Positions 30,605-38,280 of a DNA stretch of 64,000 nt are shown here, piece after piece; the stretch's first letter is position 1, and each line of letters starts with the position of its first letter. The notes under the pieces are model-generated. The model was given only the letters and a program-made list of their open reading frames with translations, was not told the DNA's origin and did no database searches. The position numbers and the translations under genes were made by a program. This DNA comes from Pseudomonadota bacterium (GTDB lineage: Bacteria; Pseudomonadota; Alphaproteobacteria; Rhodobacterales; Rhodobacteraceae), in NCBI GenBank assembly GCA_018240425.1, contig JAFEFU010000055.1, positions 1 to 64,000 of the forward strand, given 5' to 3'.

Positions 30605-31495
30605 CTACGGTTGCGGCGGCACGATCTTGAGATAGGCGGCGATGGCGGCCCGGTCCGAGGGCGGCAGGTGGGCGGTGTCCTCGACCACCAGCGCCATGTG
30701 CCCGCCGACGCTGTCGAACTGGGGCGTGAAGCCCGAGGTGAGGTATTCGACGATGTTGGCCGCGCTCCAGGTCAGTTTCGCCGGGGTGATGTTCGGGAAC
30801 CGCCCCTTGGCGCCGGGGATCGGGGCCCCGGCCAGCCAATGGTCGCGCTCCATCCCGCCGAGGGGGCCGCGCGGCGTGTGGCATTCGCCGCAATGGCCCA
30901 GCCCCTCGACTAGATAGCGGCCGCGCTCCTGCTCGGCGGTCAGGGTGCCGCTGATCACCCAGCCACGGTCCAGGTAGAGGAGCTTCCACAGGCCGAGGCC
31001 GCGGCGGATGTTGAAGGGAAAGCCCACCTTGTGCGGGCGGCTGGGGGTCGCCACCGGCGGCAGCGTCATCAGGAAGGCATGGAGGTCGGCCACGTCCTGA
31101 AGGCGGACGTTGGCAAAGCTCGCATAGGGAAAGACCGGGTAATAGTGCCTCCCGTCGGGCGAGACGCCACGGGTCATGGCGTTGGCGAGGTCGGCGACCG
31201 TCCAGCCGCCGATCCCCTGCACCGGGTCGGGCGAGATGTTCGGGGCGACGAAGGTGCCGAAGGGCGAGGGGAACTCCTGCCCGCCGCCGAGTTGCAGCTT
31301 GGCCGCGCCTTCGGCCTTGGCGTCGGCATGGCAGGCAGTGCAGCCGCCCGCCCAGAAGACCTGCTCGCCGCGCACCGGATCGCCGGCGAGGCCGGCCACG
31401 GCGTCGGGCGCAAGCGGGCGCGGCGCGGTCAGCGCCCAGAAGGCGCCCCCGCCGGCCAAGAGGACGAGTGCCGGCCAGAGGATGAGCTTGCGCAT
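30605..31495 (-). CDS. Membrane-anchored diheme cytochrome c
   Basis: This 296-residue protein has an uncleaved or signal-anchor N-terminus (MRKLILWPALVLLAGGGAFWAL) and two cytochrome c domains with heme motifs CTACH (near residue 50) and CGECH (near residue 201). Each domain carries a candidate distal methionine: AMTRGVSP in the first and GHMALVVE in the second. Such proteins transfer electrons in the periplasm, often as the cytochrome subunit of a dehydrogenase, but no dehydrogenase gene is adjacent. The ATG at 31495 is preferred to an upstream start at 31528, which would add residues before the anchor. Confidence 0.88.
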   Translation of the reverse strand: MRKLILWPALVLLAGGGAFWALTAPRPLAPDAVAGLAGDPVRGEQVFWAGGCTACHADAKAEGAAKLQLGGGQEFPSPFGTFVAPNISPDPVQGIGGWTVADLANAMTRGVSPDGRHYYPVFPYASFANVRLQDVADLHAFLMTLPPVATPSRPHKVGFPFNIRRGLGLWKLLYLDRGWVISGTLTAEQERGRYLVEGLGHCGECHTPRGPLGGMERDHWLAGAPIPGAKGRFPNITPAKLTWSAANIVEYLTSGFTPQFDSVGGHMALVVEDTAHLPPSDRAAIAAYLKIVPPQP

Positions 31496-31603
31496 GAAAC
31501 GACTCTCTGCCTGTGCCGGCCCAGCCAATCAGGTCCGGCCCGCCAAGTCACCACCCTTCCGCCGCAGGCGGCGAGGCAGCCCCCCGGGTGGGCCGGGCGC
31601 CGG

Positions 31604-32068
31604 TTACTGCAAGCTGGCGCGGAAGGCCTTGTGGCAGGCCGCGCAGGCGCCGCCCAGGTCGTTCATCGCCCCCTTGAGGCTGTCGAGATCCTTGCCCGCC
31701 GCCCCTTGCATCGCCAGAGCGGCCTTTTCCCAGTTCTCGGCCTTGGCGCCGATGTCCGAGCCTTCGGCCCAGATCGCCGGCAGGGCATGGGTGGCGGGGT
31801 TGGCGCTGTTGTCGGAGCCTTGCGGCCAGAGCATCGGCAGGTCGAGGTTGTAGACGCCGACCAGCGCATCGGCGGCGGCCTTGGCCTTTTCGGCGTCATA
31901 GGGCGTCTCGCCCTTGGCCATGCCGGCCAGGACGCCGATGTTCAGGGCGTTCAGTTCCATCAGCCCCTGGCGGGCCTTGATCTGGCTGGCGAAGGGCGCG
32001 TCCTCGGCCTGGACGGCGGCGGAAAGCGCCACGATCGCGGCGGCGGCGGCAACAACAAGCGTCTTCAT
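31604..32068 (-). CDS. Cytochrome c'/c556-type heme protein
   Basis: The 154-residue product starts with a Sec signal peptide (MKTLVVAAAAAIVALSAAVQA, cleavage near residue 21) and ends with the single heme motif CAACHKAFR near the C-terminus, the position that defines the cytochrome c'/c556 four-helix family. The likely sixth-ligand region is the N-terminal helix RQGLMELNALNIGVLAGM. Family members bind NO or act as electron carriers. A ribosome site (GGAGGTTCCC) precedes the ATG. It lies 108 bp upstream of the diheme cytochrome gene on the same strand and may be co-transcribed. Confidence 0.92.
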   Translation of the reverse strand: MKTLVVAAAAAIVALSAAVQAEDAPFASQIKARQGLMELNALNIGVLAGMAKGETPYDAEKAKAAADALVGVYNLDLPMLWPQGSDNSANPATHALPAIWAEGSDIGAKAENWEKAALAMQGAAGKDLDSLKGAMNDLGGACAACHKAFRASLQ

Positions 32069-32443
32069 GGGAACCTCCGTAATGTGCCGGGCGATGATAG
32101 GGGTGCGACAATTTGCGCCTATTCGTCAATTTCGCGCAGGGCCTGATCATTTTTGCACAGGCGGGTCAAATCGCGTCGAGGGCTTGGCTTTTCGCGGATT
32201 CGGGCGGGCCGCCGCGCCGCCGCCGTCGCGGATCATAACGCAAACGTGAAGCGCTGCGGGGTCTGGTGCGCCCGCCGGGCCGCCCAAAACCGCGAGGCCG
32301 AGGAACTCGGGACTGGCCCGAAGGCTGGAATGCTGCAAGTATGGCCCGGAGTTTTCAGCCGGTGGCCCGGGATGGTCCAGGGTCCACCCTTGCCGGTGCC
32401 GATTGTGGTTGCGCGCCGGCCGACATCTGAAGGGACAGGCCCC
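32069..32443. other. Intergenic region between divergent cytochrome and LysR genes
   Basis: This 375-bp gap separates the divergent cytochrome c556 and LysR-type genes. An open frame continuous with the LysR gene spans most of it but lacks a ribosome site and protein similarity. I see no RNA gene, clear operator or terminator. Confidence 0.5.
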
Positions 32444-33307
32444 GTGACCCGCGCCAACTGGGATGATCTGCGCTTTGTGCTGGCGGTGATCCAGGAAGGG
32501 TCGGTCAGCGCCGCGGCGCGCGTCATCGGCGTCAACCATGCCACGGTGCTGCGCCGCGTCGCCGCCTTCGAGGCCGCGCACGGGCTGGCGCTTTTCGACA
32601 AGACCGCGCGCGGCTACCGCATCCCGCCCGACCGCGCCCAGGTGATCGAGGCGGCGCGCGATGTCGATCTCGCCGTGCAGCGGGTGGCGCGGCTGCTGGC
32701 AGGGGTGCGCTCGCCGCTGGCCGGCGAGATCCGCATCACCTCGACCGACAGCTTCTGCCAGAGCCTCCTGCCGCCGATGCTGGCCGCGATCGCGGACGAG
32801 GCGCCCGACCTGAGGGTGTCGCTCATCAGCTCGAACCTCCATCTCGACCTGGCGCGCACCGCCGCCGACATCACCGTCCGCCCGACCGAGCGGCTGCCGG
32901 CCGAGCTGGTGGGCGAGAACCCCTGCCGCATCGCCTTCGCCGTCTATGGCCCGGAGGGGAGCGAGGATGCGCGCGGCCTACGCTGGCTGGGGGCGGCGGG
33001 GCTGCTGGAGCGGACGGTTCCGGCGCGCTGGATGGCCGCCAACCTGCGGCCCGACCAGATCGGCGACGGGGCCGACAGCTTTCTCACACTGGCCGAGATG
33101 GTGGCGCTTGGCCGCGGCATCGCCGTCCTGCCGCTCTACGTCGGCGATGGCGACGACCGGCTGACCCGGCTTCAGGGGCTGGCGCCGCCCCTGTCGGTCA
33201 ACCTGTGGGTCGCCTCGCACAGCGATCTCGCCTCGGTGCCGCGCATCGCGCTGATGCGGCGCAAGCTGGCCGAGCGCTTCGCGCAGATGGCCGGACGGCT
33301 GGGATAG
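32444..33307 (+). CDS. LysR-family transcriptional regulator
   Basis: This 287-residue regulator has an N-terminal winged helix-turn-helix (WDDLRFVLAVIQEGSVSAAARVIGVNHATVLRRVAAFE, residues 5-42) and a C-terminal effector domain starting near residue 90 (GEIRITSTDSFCQSLLPP). The HTH is of the GcvA/AphB-like subgroup with the LRRVAAFE recognition helix. GTG 32444 is chosen because GAAGGGACAGG lies just upstream. It is divergent from the cytochrome c556 gene, so that operon is a candidate target, but there is no direct sequence evidence. Confidence 0.87.
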   Translation: MTRANWDDLRFVLAVIQEGSVSAAARVIGVNHATVLRRVAAFEAAHGLALFDKTARGYRIPPDRAQVIEAARDVDLAVQRVARLLAGVRSPLAGEIRITSTDSFCQSLLPPMLAAIADEAPDLRVSLISSNLHLDLARTAADITVRPTERLPAELVGENPCRIAFAVYGPEGSEDARGLRWLGAAGLLERTVPARWMAANLRPDQIGDGADSFLTLAEMVALGRGIAVLPLYVGDGDDRLTRLQGLAPPLSVNLWVASHSDLASVPRIALMRRKLAERFAQMAGRLG

Positions 33308-33334
33308 TGCAGGGACGAGGGCAAGGGGCGGCCC

Positions 33335-33514
33335 TCAGAACCTGACCTTCGGCCTCGGCCCGACGGTCATCCACTCGGGCCAGTAGCCGGCCTTCTCGAT
33401 CCCGAAGACCAGAAGGCAGAGGCCGATGACCACCGCCCAGAGGATGACACGCCAAAGGGGCGGCGGGCGGTGCGCCCACTGCGCCATGCGCAGAAGCCAG
33501 CGCTCGGGGATCAC
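33335..33514 (-). CDS. 59-residue single-pass membrane protein coupled to hpt
   Basis: This small gene was found by reading the strand beyond the hpt stop. It starts at a GTG that overlaps the hpt stop by four bases (GTGA) and encodes 59 residues. An amphipathic N-terminus ([20 protein letters not shown]) is followed by one clear membrane segment (residues 21-39, [19 protein letters not shown]) and a tryptophan- and proline-rich tail ([16 protein letters not shown]). The tight coupling and coding-like composition argue for a real gene. I recognise no family and assign no function. Confidence 0.75.
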   Translation of the reverse strand: MIPERWLLRMAQWAHRPPPLWRVILWAVVIGLCLLVFGIEKAGYWPEWMTVGPRPKVRF

Positions 33515-34053
33515 TTGTCGGTGAACCGGACCTTGCCGATGAAGGGCAGGTTGCGGTTCCTCTGGGCGAAGTCGATGCCGTAGCCGACGACGAACTCGTC
33601 GGGAATCTCGAAGCCGGTCCAGGTGGCGCGAATCTCCACCTCGCGGCGCGAGGGCTTGTCGAGCAGTGCGCAGACCTCGAGCCGGCGCGGCTCGCGGGTT
33701 TTCAGCAGGCGGACGACGTGCGACAGCGTGAAGCCGGTATCGACGATATCCTCGACCACCAGGACATCGCGGCCGGCGATCTCGCCCCTCAGGTCTTTCA
33801 GAATCCGAACCTCGCGCGAGCTTTGCATCGCGTTTCCATAGGAGGAGGCTTCCAGAAAATCGACCTCGACCGGCAGGTCGATCTCGCGCACCAGGTCGGC
33901 GATGAACACGAACGACCCGCGCAAGAGCCCCACCACCACCAGCTTTTCGGTTCTGGCGAACGAGCGGGTGATCTCCTTGGCCAGCGCCTCGACCCGCGCG
34001 GCGATGGCCTTGGCCGAGATCAGTTCGTCGATGGCGTAGGGCCGGTGCGGCAT
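33511..34053 (-). CDS. hpt: Hypoxanthine phosphoribosyltransferase
   Basis: Hpt salvages hypoxanthine to IMP using PRPP. The 180-residue protein has the PRTase fold: [31 protein letters not shown], the PRPP-binding loop [18 protein letters not shown], and the C-terminal [22 protein letters not shown], which holds the purine-recognition residues. It is translationally coupled to the small membrane protein that follows. The start is followed within 75 bp by the divergent RatA/COQ10-like gene. Confidence 0.95.
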   Translation of the reverse strand: MPHRPYAIDELISAKAIAARVEALAKEITRSFARTEKLVVVGLLRGSFVFIADLVREIDLPVEVDFLEASSYGNAMQSSREVRILKDLRGEIAGRDVLVVEDIVDTGFTLSHVVRLLKTREPRRLEVCALLDKPSRREVEIRATWTGFEIPDEFVVGYGIDFAQRNRNLPFIGKVRFTDK

Positions 34054-34124
34054 GGCTTCCCCTTGCTTTTCGCCTCTCCTTAGCGGAAAGGGGCGGGCAC
34101 TGTCACCGGGGATCGGGACCGAGG

Positions 34125-34583
34125 ATGCCGTCGCACAAGGAAAAACGGGCGCTGCGCTGGTCGGCGGACCAGATGTATGCGCTGGTGGCCGATGTCGCGC
34201 GCTACCCCGAGTTCCTGCCCTGGACCTCGGCGGCGCGCATCCGCTCGCGCCGGGCGGGCGAGGGCGGCAGCGAGGTTCTCGAGGCCGACCTCGTGATCTC
34301 GTTCAAGGTGTTCCGCGAAAGATTCGGCAGCCGGGTCGTGCTTTATCCCGCCGAACGGCGGATCGAGACCGACTATCTCGACGGCCCCTTCCGCCACATG
34401 CATTCGCACTGGCAGTTCCTGCCCGCGCCCGAAGGTCCGGGCTGCGTGGTCGACTTCGCCGTCGACTTCGAGTTCCGCAACGCCATCCTCCAGGCGATCA
34501 TCGGCGTGGTTTTCGACGAGGCCATGCGCCGGGTGGTGCGCGCCTTCGAGGCGCGCGCCGAGGCGCTTTACGGCAAGGTCTGA
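34125..34583 (+). CDS. RatA/COQ10-like START-domain protein
   Basis: This 152-residue protein belongs to the polyketide-cyclase/START family that includes mitochondrial COQ10 and E. coli RatA. Typical features are [33 protein letters not shown], the basic [21 protein letters not shown] and the C-terminal helix [24 protein letters not shown]10 homologues bind ubiquinone and aid respiration; the RatA label as a ribosome-targeting toxin comes from E. coli. Absence of a RatB partner next door favours the ubiquinone-binding role here. Confidence 0.9.
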   Translation: MPSHKEKRALRWSADQMYALVADVARYPEFLPWTSAARIRSRRAGEGGSEVLEADLVISFKVFRERFGSRVVLYPAERRIETDYLDGPFRHMHSHWQFLPAPEGPGCVVDFAVDFEFRNAILQAIIGVVFDEAMRRVVRAFEARAEALYGKV

Positions 34584-34605
34584 GGATGGGGCCTGAGGGC
34601 GCGCC

Positions 34606-36765
34606 TCAGGCCACCGCGGCAGCGAAGGCGCCGCGATAGAGCGCCGACAGGTCGGCCAGGGGGGCCGAGGCGGCGCCAAGGTGCACGGCCTGCCCGCCAA
34701 AGCGGCCCACCCGGGCCAGGACGACGCCCGCGGCAGAGGCGGCGGCAACCAGCCTCTCGGCCTTGCCCGGATCGGCCGCGACCAGATAGCGGGCCTGATC
34801 CTCGCCGAACAGCGCCGGGATGTCGCCCGCGTCGAGCGTCACGCCCAGCCCCGCGCCCTCGGCCATCTCGAAGGCGGCAAGCGCGAGGCCCCCGTCGGCC
34901 AGATCGGTGGCGGCGCGGACAAGGGCGCGGTTCGCCCGCAGGAAATCGCCGTTGCGGCGTTCGAGGGCCAGATCGACCGGCGGCGCGTCGCCGTCCTCGC
35001 GCCCGAAGGCCTCGTAGAGCAGGGCCGACTGGCCGAGGTGGCCCTTCGTCTCGCCGATCAGGAGCGCGATGTCACCCTCATGCGGGCGCCCGGCGATCAG
35101 GTCGCCGAGCGAGGCCAGGAGGCCCACCGCGCCGATGGTCGGCGTCGGCAGGATGCCCTTGCCGTCGGTCTCGTTGTAGAGCGAGACGTTGCCCGAGACG
35201 ATGGGGAAGTCGAGCGCCCGGCAGGCCTCGCCGATCCCCTTGATGGCGCCGACGAACTGGCCCATGATCTCGGGCTTTTCGGGGTTGCCGAAGTTCAGGT
35301 TGTCGGTCGCGGCCAGGGGGACGGCGCCCACGGCGGTCAGGTTGCGCCAGGCCTCGGCCACCGCCTGCTTGCCGCCCTCGTAGGGATTGGCCTTCACATA
35401 GCGCGGCGTCACGTCCGAGGTGAAGGCCAGCGCCTTGGCCGTCCCGTGGACCCGCACCACGCCGGCGCCAAGGCCGGGGACGCGCACCGTGTCGGCCCCG
35501 ACCTGGCAGTCGTACTGTTCCCAGACCCAGGCCTTGTGCGCATGGTTGGGCGAGCCGATCAGCGCCTTCAGCCCCGCGATCGGGTCGATGGCCGCGACCG
35601 GAGCCATCGCCGGAGCCGGGGGCGTCGGCACCCAGGGCCGGTCATACTCGGGCGCGCTCGACGAGAGTTTCGCCAGCGGCAGGTCGGCCTTGACCTCGTT
35701 TCCATGCAGGATCAGGAAACGATCCTCGGCGATTGTTTCGCCGACGATGGCGAAATCGAGATCCCATTTCTCGAAGATCGCCCGCGCCACCGCCTCCTTC
35801 TCGGGCTTCAGGACCATGAGCATGCGCTCCTGGCTTTCCGACAGCATCATCTCGTAGGCGGTCATGTTGGCTTCGCGCTGCGGCACCTGATCGAGTTGCA
35901 GCCTGATCCCGAGTCCGCCCTTGTCGCCCATCTCGACCGCCGAGCAGGTCAGGCCTGCCGCGCCCATGTCCTGGATCGAGATGACCGAGTCGGATGCCAT
36001 GAGTTCCAGACAGGCCTCGAGCAGGCATTTCTCGGTGAAGGGGTCGCCGACCTGCACGGTCGGGCGCTTTTCCTCGATCGTGTCGTCGAATTCGGCGCTG
36101 GCCATCGTCGCGCCGCCGACCCCGTCGCGCCCGGTCTTGGCGCCGAGGTAGACCACCGGCATTCCGACGCCCGAGGCCGCCGAGTAGAAGATCTTGTCGC
36201 TGTCCGCGAGGCCCGCGGCAAAGGCGTTCACCAGGCAGTTGCCGTTGTAGGCGGCGTGAAAGCGCACCTCGCCGCCGACGTTCGGTACCCCGAAGGCGTT
36301 GCCATAGCCGCCGATCCCCTCGACCACGCCCTTGACCAGATGCGCGGTCTTGGGATGCGACGGCAGCCCGAACGACAGCGAATCCATCGCCGCGATCGGC
36401 CGCGCGCCCATCGTGAAGACATCGCGCAGGATGCCGCCCACGCCGGTCGCCGCGCCCTGGTAGGGTTCGATGTAGGAGGGGTGGTTGTGGCTCTCCATCT
36501 TGAACACCACCGCCTGCCCGTCGCCGATATCGACGACGCCCGCATTCTCGCCGGGGCCGCAGATCACCTGCGGGCCGGTGGTGTGCAGCGTGCGCAGCCA
36601 TTTCTTCGATGATTTGTAGGAACAATGCTCGTTCCACATCGCCGAAAAGATGCCGAGTTCGGTGAAGGTCGGCTTGCGGCCGATGATCGTCAGGATGCGC
36701 TGGTATTCGTCGGGCTTCAGCCCGTGCGCGGCAATCAGGTCGTCGGTGATCGCGGGTTCGGTCAT
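34606..36765 (-). CDS. purL: Phosphoribosylformylglycinamidine synthase subunit PurL
   Basis: PurL is the ATP-dependent synthase subunit that makes FGAM from FGAR with PurS and PurQ. The 719-residue length identifies the small PurL type rather than the large fused enzyme. Visible motifs include [73 protein letters not shown] and [13 protein letters not shown]. The ATG at 36765 ([16 protein letters not shown]) follows GGGGAAAAG. purS and purQ are not in the window. Confidence 0.96.
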   Translation of the reverse strand: MTEPAITDDLIAAHGLKPDEYQRILTIIGRKPTFTELGIFSAMWNEHCSYKSSKKWLRTLHTTGPQVICGPGENAGVVDIGDGQAVVFKMESHNHPSYIEPYQGAATGVGGILRDVFTMGARPIAAMDSLSFGLPSHPKTAHLVKGVVEGIGGYGNAFGVPNVGGEVRFHAAYNGNCLVNAFAAGLADSDKIFYSAASGVGMPVVYLGAKTGRDGVGGATMASAEFDDTIEEKRPTVQVGDPFTEKCLLEACLELMASDSVISIQDMGAAGLTCSAVEMGDKGGLGIRLQLDQVPQREANMTAYEMMLSESQERMLMVLKPEKEAVARAIFEKWDLDFAIVGETIAEDRFLILHGNEVKADLPLAKLSSSAPEYDRPWVPTPPAPAMAPVAAIDPIAGLKALIGSPNHAHKAWVWEQYDCQVGADTVRVPGLGAGVVRVHGTAKALAFTSDVTPRYVKANPYEGGKQAVAEAWRNLTAVGAVPLAATDNLNFGNPEKPEIMGQFVGAIKGIGEACRALDFPIVSGNVSLYNETDGKGILPTPTIGAVGLLASLGDLIAGRPHEGDIALLIGETKGHLGQSALLYEAFGREDGDAPPVDLALERRNGDFLRANRALVRAATDLADGGLALAAFEMAEGAGLGVTLDAGDIPALFGEDQARYLVAADPGKAERLVAAASAAGVVLARVGRFGGQAVHLGAASAPLADLSALYRGAFAAAVA

Positions 36766-36969
36766 GCTTTTCCCCTTTGGCCAGCGCCTTGCGGGCCTCT
36801 TAGGGCAAGCGGGGGCGGGGGGAAAGGGGGCAGGGCCGGCCGATCCGCTGCGCGCCGATCTTTTCAGGGCGCAATGTCGAATTGCGGCCGCCGCAAGCGT
36901 CCTTGGGTCACGCGCCATCGCCAAGGGCCAAGGCACTTGCGCCCGGCTGACGCCCGCGTCGCAGAACGC

Positions 36970-36997
36970 AAAAAAAAGGCCGAGACAAAGCTCGGCC
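36970..36997 (-). terminator. Rho-independent terminator (minus strand)
   Basis: Read on the minus strand, GGCCGAG and CTCGGCC (36997-36978) form a seven-pair GC stem with a six-base loop, followed at once by eight T residues (36977-36970). This is the clearest intrinsic terminator on this strand in the window. It lies about 180 bp after the LysR stop and about 205 bp before purL, so it ends an independent short transcript or the LysR mRNA. Confidence 0.85.
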
Positions 36998-37051
36998 CAA
37001 GTCCAACAGGGAGGTATGAACCGGCGAGAGTTGCCTCGACCGCCTGTCCAT
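36970..37051 (-). ncRNA. Candidate trans-acting small RNA, about 80 nt
   Basis: A promoter-like pair and a strong terminator bracket about 80 nt on the minus strand. The predicted RNA folds into a 5' hairpin (GGCG...GAG-GCAA-CUC...CGCC), then a single-stranded stretch with the anti-Shine-Dalgarno sequence CCUCCC (in AUACCUCCCUGUUGGACU), then the terminator stem. This layout is that of trans-acting regulatory sRNAs. The CCUCCC plus UUGGACUUGGGCCG 3' part reminds me of the alphaproteobacterial suhB/mmgR (alpha-r8) family, which I cannot confirm without a covariance search. The ATG-initiated open frame here runs through the terminator and is unlikely to be translated. Confidence 0.6.
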
Positions 37052-37057
37052 GAGCGT

Positions 37058-37086
37058 CAGATAGTGTCGCAATTGGCGAGGTTCAA
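37058..37086 (-). promoter_or_regulatory. Candidate sigma-70 promoter of the sRNA
   Basis: On the minus strand TTGAAC (37086-37081) is separated by exactly 17 bases from TATCTG (37063-37058). Both are close to the -35 and -10 consensus. Transcription would start near 37051, just ahead of the predicted 5' hairpin. Confidence 0.6.
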
Positions 37087-37175
37087 GGAAAATCATGCTG
37101 CGGGTGCAACATGTCCGCCATGCGTTGCCGTCATGCCTCAGGTGCAGGGGGGGCCGGACGGCCGGCCCGGACCGC

Positions 37176-38081
37176 TCAGGCCACCAGATCCTCGGCCTGG
37201 CGCCGGCGATAGGCGGCGATCTCCTCGGCGACGAAATCGCGGAAGGCGCCGACGCGCTTGGACTGGCGCAATTCCTCGGGGTAGGCGAGGAAGACCGGCA
37301 CCTCGTCGCTTTCGACCTCGGGGAGGACGCGGATCAGGTGAGGGAAGTCCTCCCACAGATAGTCGGGCAGCACCCCGATGCCGAGATGGTTCAGGACTCC
37401 CTGCAGCACGCCGAAATAGTTGTTCACGGTCAGGGACGAGCGGATGTCCTGGTCCATGAGAAGCTGCACCAGCATGGCCCCGGCCGCGACCTGCGGGGTA
37501 TTGGGGTTCTGGCTGATCAGCCGGTGGTCCGAGAGGTCGGCCAGGCGGTTGGGCGTGCCGTGGCGCGCCAGGTAGTCGGGCGTCGCGAACAGCTGCATCT
37601 TGATGTTCATCAGCCGCCGGCGGATCAGGTCGGCCTGCGAGGGTTCCTTCATGCGGATGGCCACGTCGGCCTCGCGCATCGGCAGGTCGAGGACGCGCTC
37701 TTCCAGCATCAGCTCGATCTTCAGGTCGGGGTACTTGTCGTAGAGCTTGGGCAGGCGCGGCACCAGCCACAGGGTGCCGAAGCCGGTGGTGGTGGTGACG
37801 CGCAGGACGCCGAACACCTCTTCCTCGCTGTCGCGGATGCGGGCGGCGGCGGTGTCGAGGCGCTTGTTCATCGAGGTGGTGGCCTCGAACAGAAGTTCGC
37901 CCTGCTCGGTGAGAATCAGTCCCCGCGCGTGGCGGTGGAAAAGGGTGGTGTCGAGGCTTTCCTCAAGCGAGCGGATCTGGCGGCTGACCGCCGACTGGCT
38001 CAGGTGCAGCTGATCGCCCGCGTGGGTCAGCGACCCCGCGTCGGCCACCGCATGAAATATTCTGAGTTTGTCCCAGTCCAT
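37176..38081 (-). CDS. LysR-family transcriptional regulator
   Basis: This 301-residue LysR regulator begins MDWDKLRIFHAVADAGSLTHAGDQLHLSQSAVSRQIRSLE, a complete winged helix-turn-helix, and has the effector-binding region VLRVTTTTGFGTLWLVPRLPKLYDKYPDL from about residue 90. The start at 38081 is chosen on this N-terminus; an in-frame ATG at 38150 would add 23 unlikely residues. It is divergent from the fused indolepyruvate ferredoxin oxidoreductase gene, which is its likely target by position. Confidence 0.9.
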   Translation of the reverse strand: MDWDKLRIFHAVADAGSLTHAGDQLHLSQSAVSRQIRSLEESLDTTLFHRHARGLILTEQGELLFEATTSMNKRLDTAAARIRDSEEEVFGVLRVTTTTGFGTLWLVPRLPKLYDKYPDLKIELMLEERVLDLPMREADVAIRMKEPSQADLIRRRLMNIKMQLFATPDYLARHGTPNRLADLSDHRLISQNPNTPQVAAGAMLVQLLMDQDIRSSLTVNNYFGVLQGVLNHLGIGVLPDYLWEDFPHLIRVLPEVESDEVPVFLAYPEELRQSKRVGAFRDFVAEEIAAYRRRQAEDLVA

Positions 38082-38109
38082 CGCCTTCCAACCTGTCGCC
38101 CCGACCTCC

Positions 38110-38126
38110 ACATACATTGCGTATGT
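38110..38126. promoter_or_regulatory. Inverted repeat, candidate LysR operator
   Basis: ACATAC-ATTGC-GTATGT is a perfect six-base inverted repeat with a five-base spacer, 29 bp upstream of the LysR start in the divergent region. Its dyad resembles a LysR-type binding half-palindrome, though the usual T-N11-A spacing is not exact. Confidence 0.45.
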
Positions 38127-38280
38127 TTCGGACAATGGCGCCGAACCCATGCGCGCCGTTCATAGCGGATATGCAGATAGGTGCGAACCCCCGACTTGGG
38201 AAGGGGCGGACAAATCTCTTTATGGGTCAATAGTTTTGACCTAAGATGGGGCGGGAGCACATGTGCCGGGGGAGGGCAGG

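Larger units (their letters stand above)
36766..37175. other. Intergenic region containing an sRNA candidate
   Basis: This 410-bp gap lies between purL and the upstream LysR gene, both on the minus strand. The 36970-37086 part holds a promoter, a short transcript and a strong terminator (listed separately). The 200 bp nearest purL (36770-36965) show no gene; they must hold the purL promoter, which I could not identify. Confidence 0.6.

Noticed and set aside
34125..34583. RatA as part of a toxin-antitoxin pair
   Set aside because: No partner gene is adjacent and the sequence fits the COQ10-like ubiquinone-binding group equally well or better.
36908..37096. 62-codon ORF overlapping the sRNA candidate
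   Set aside because: It reads through the intrinsic terminator and its T-run, and has no ribosome site; the RNA interpretation fits better.
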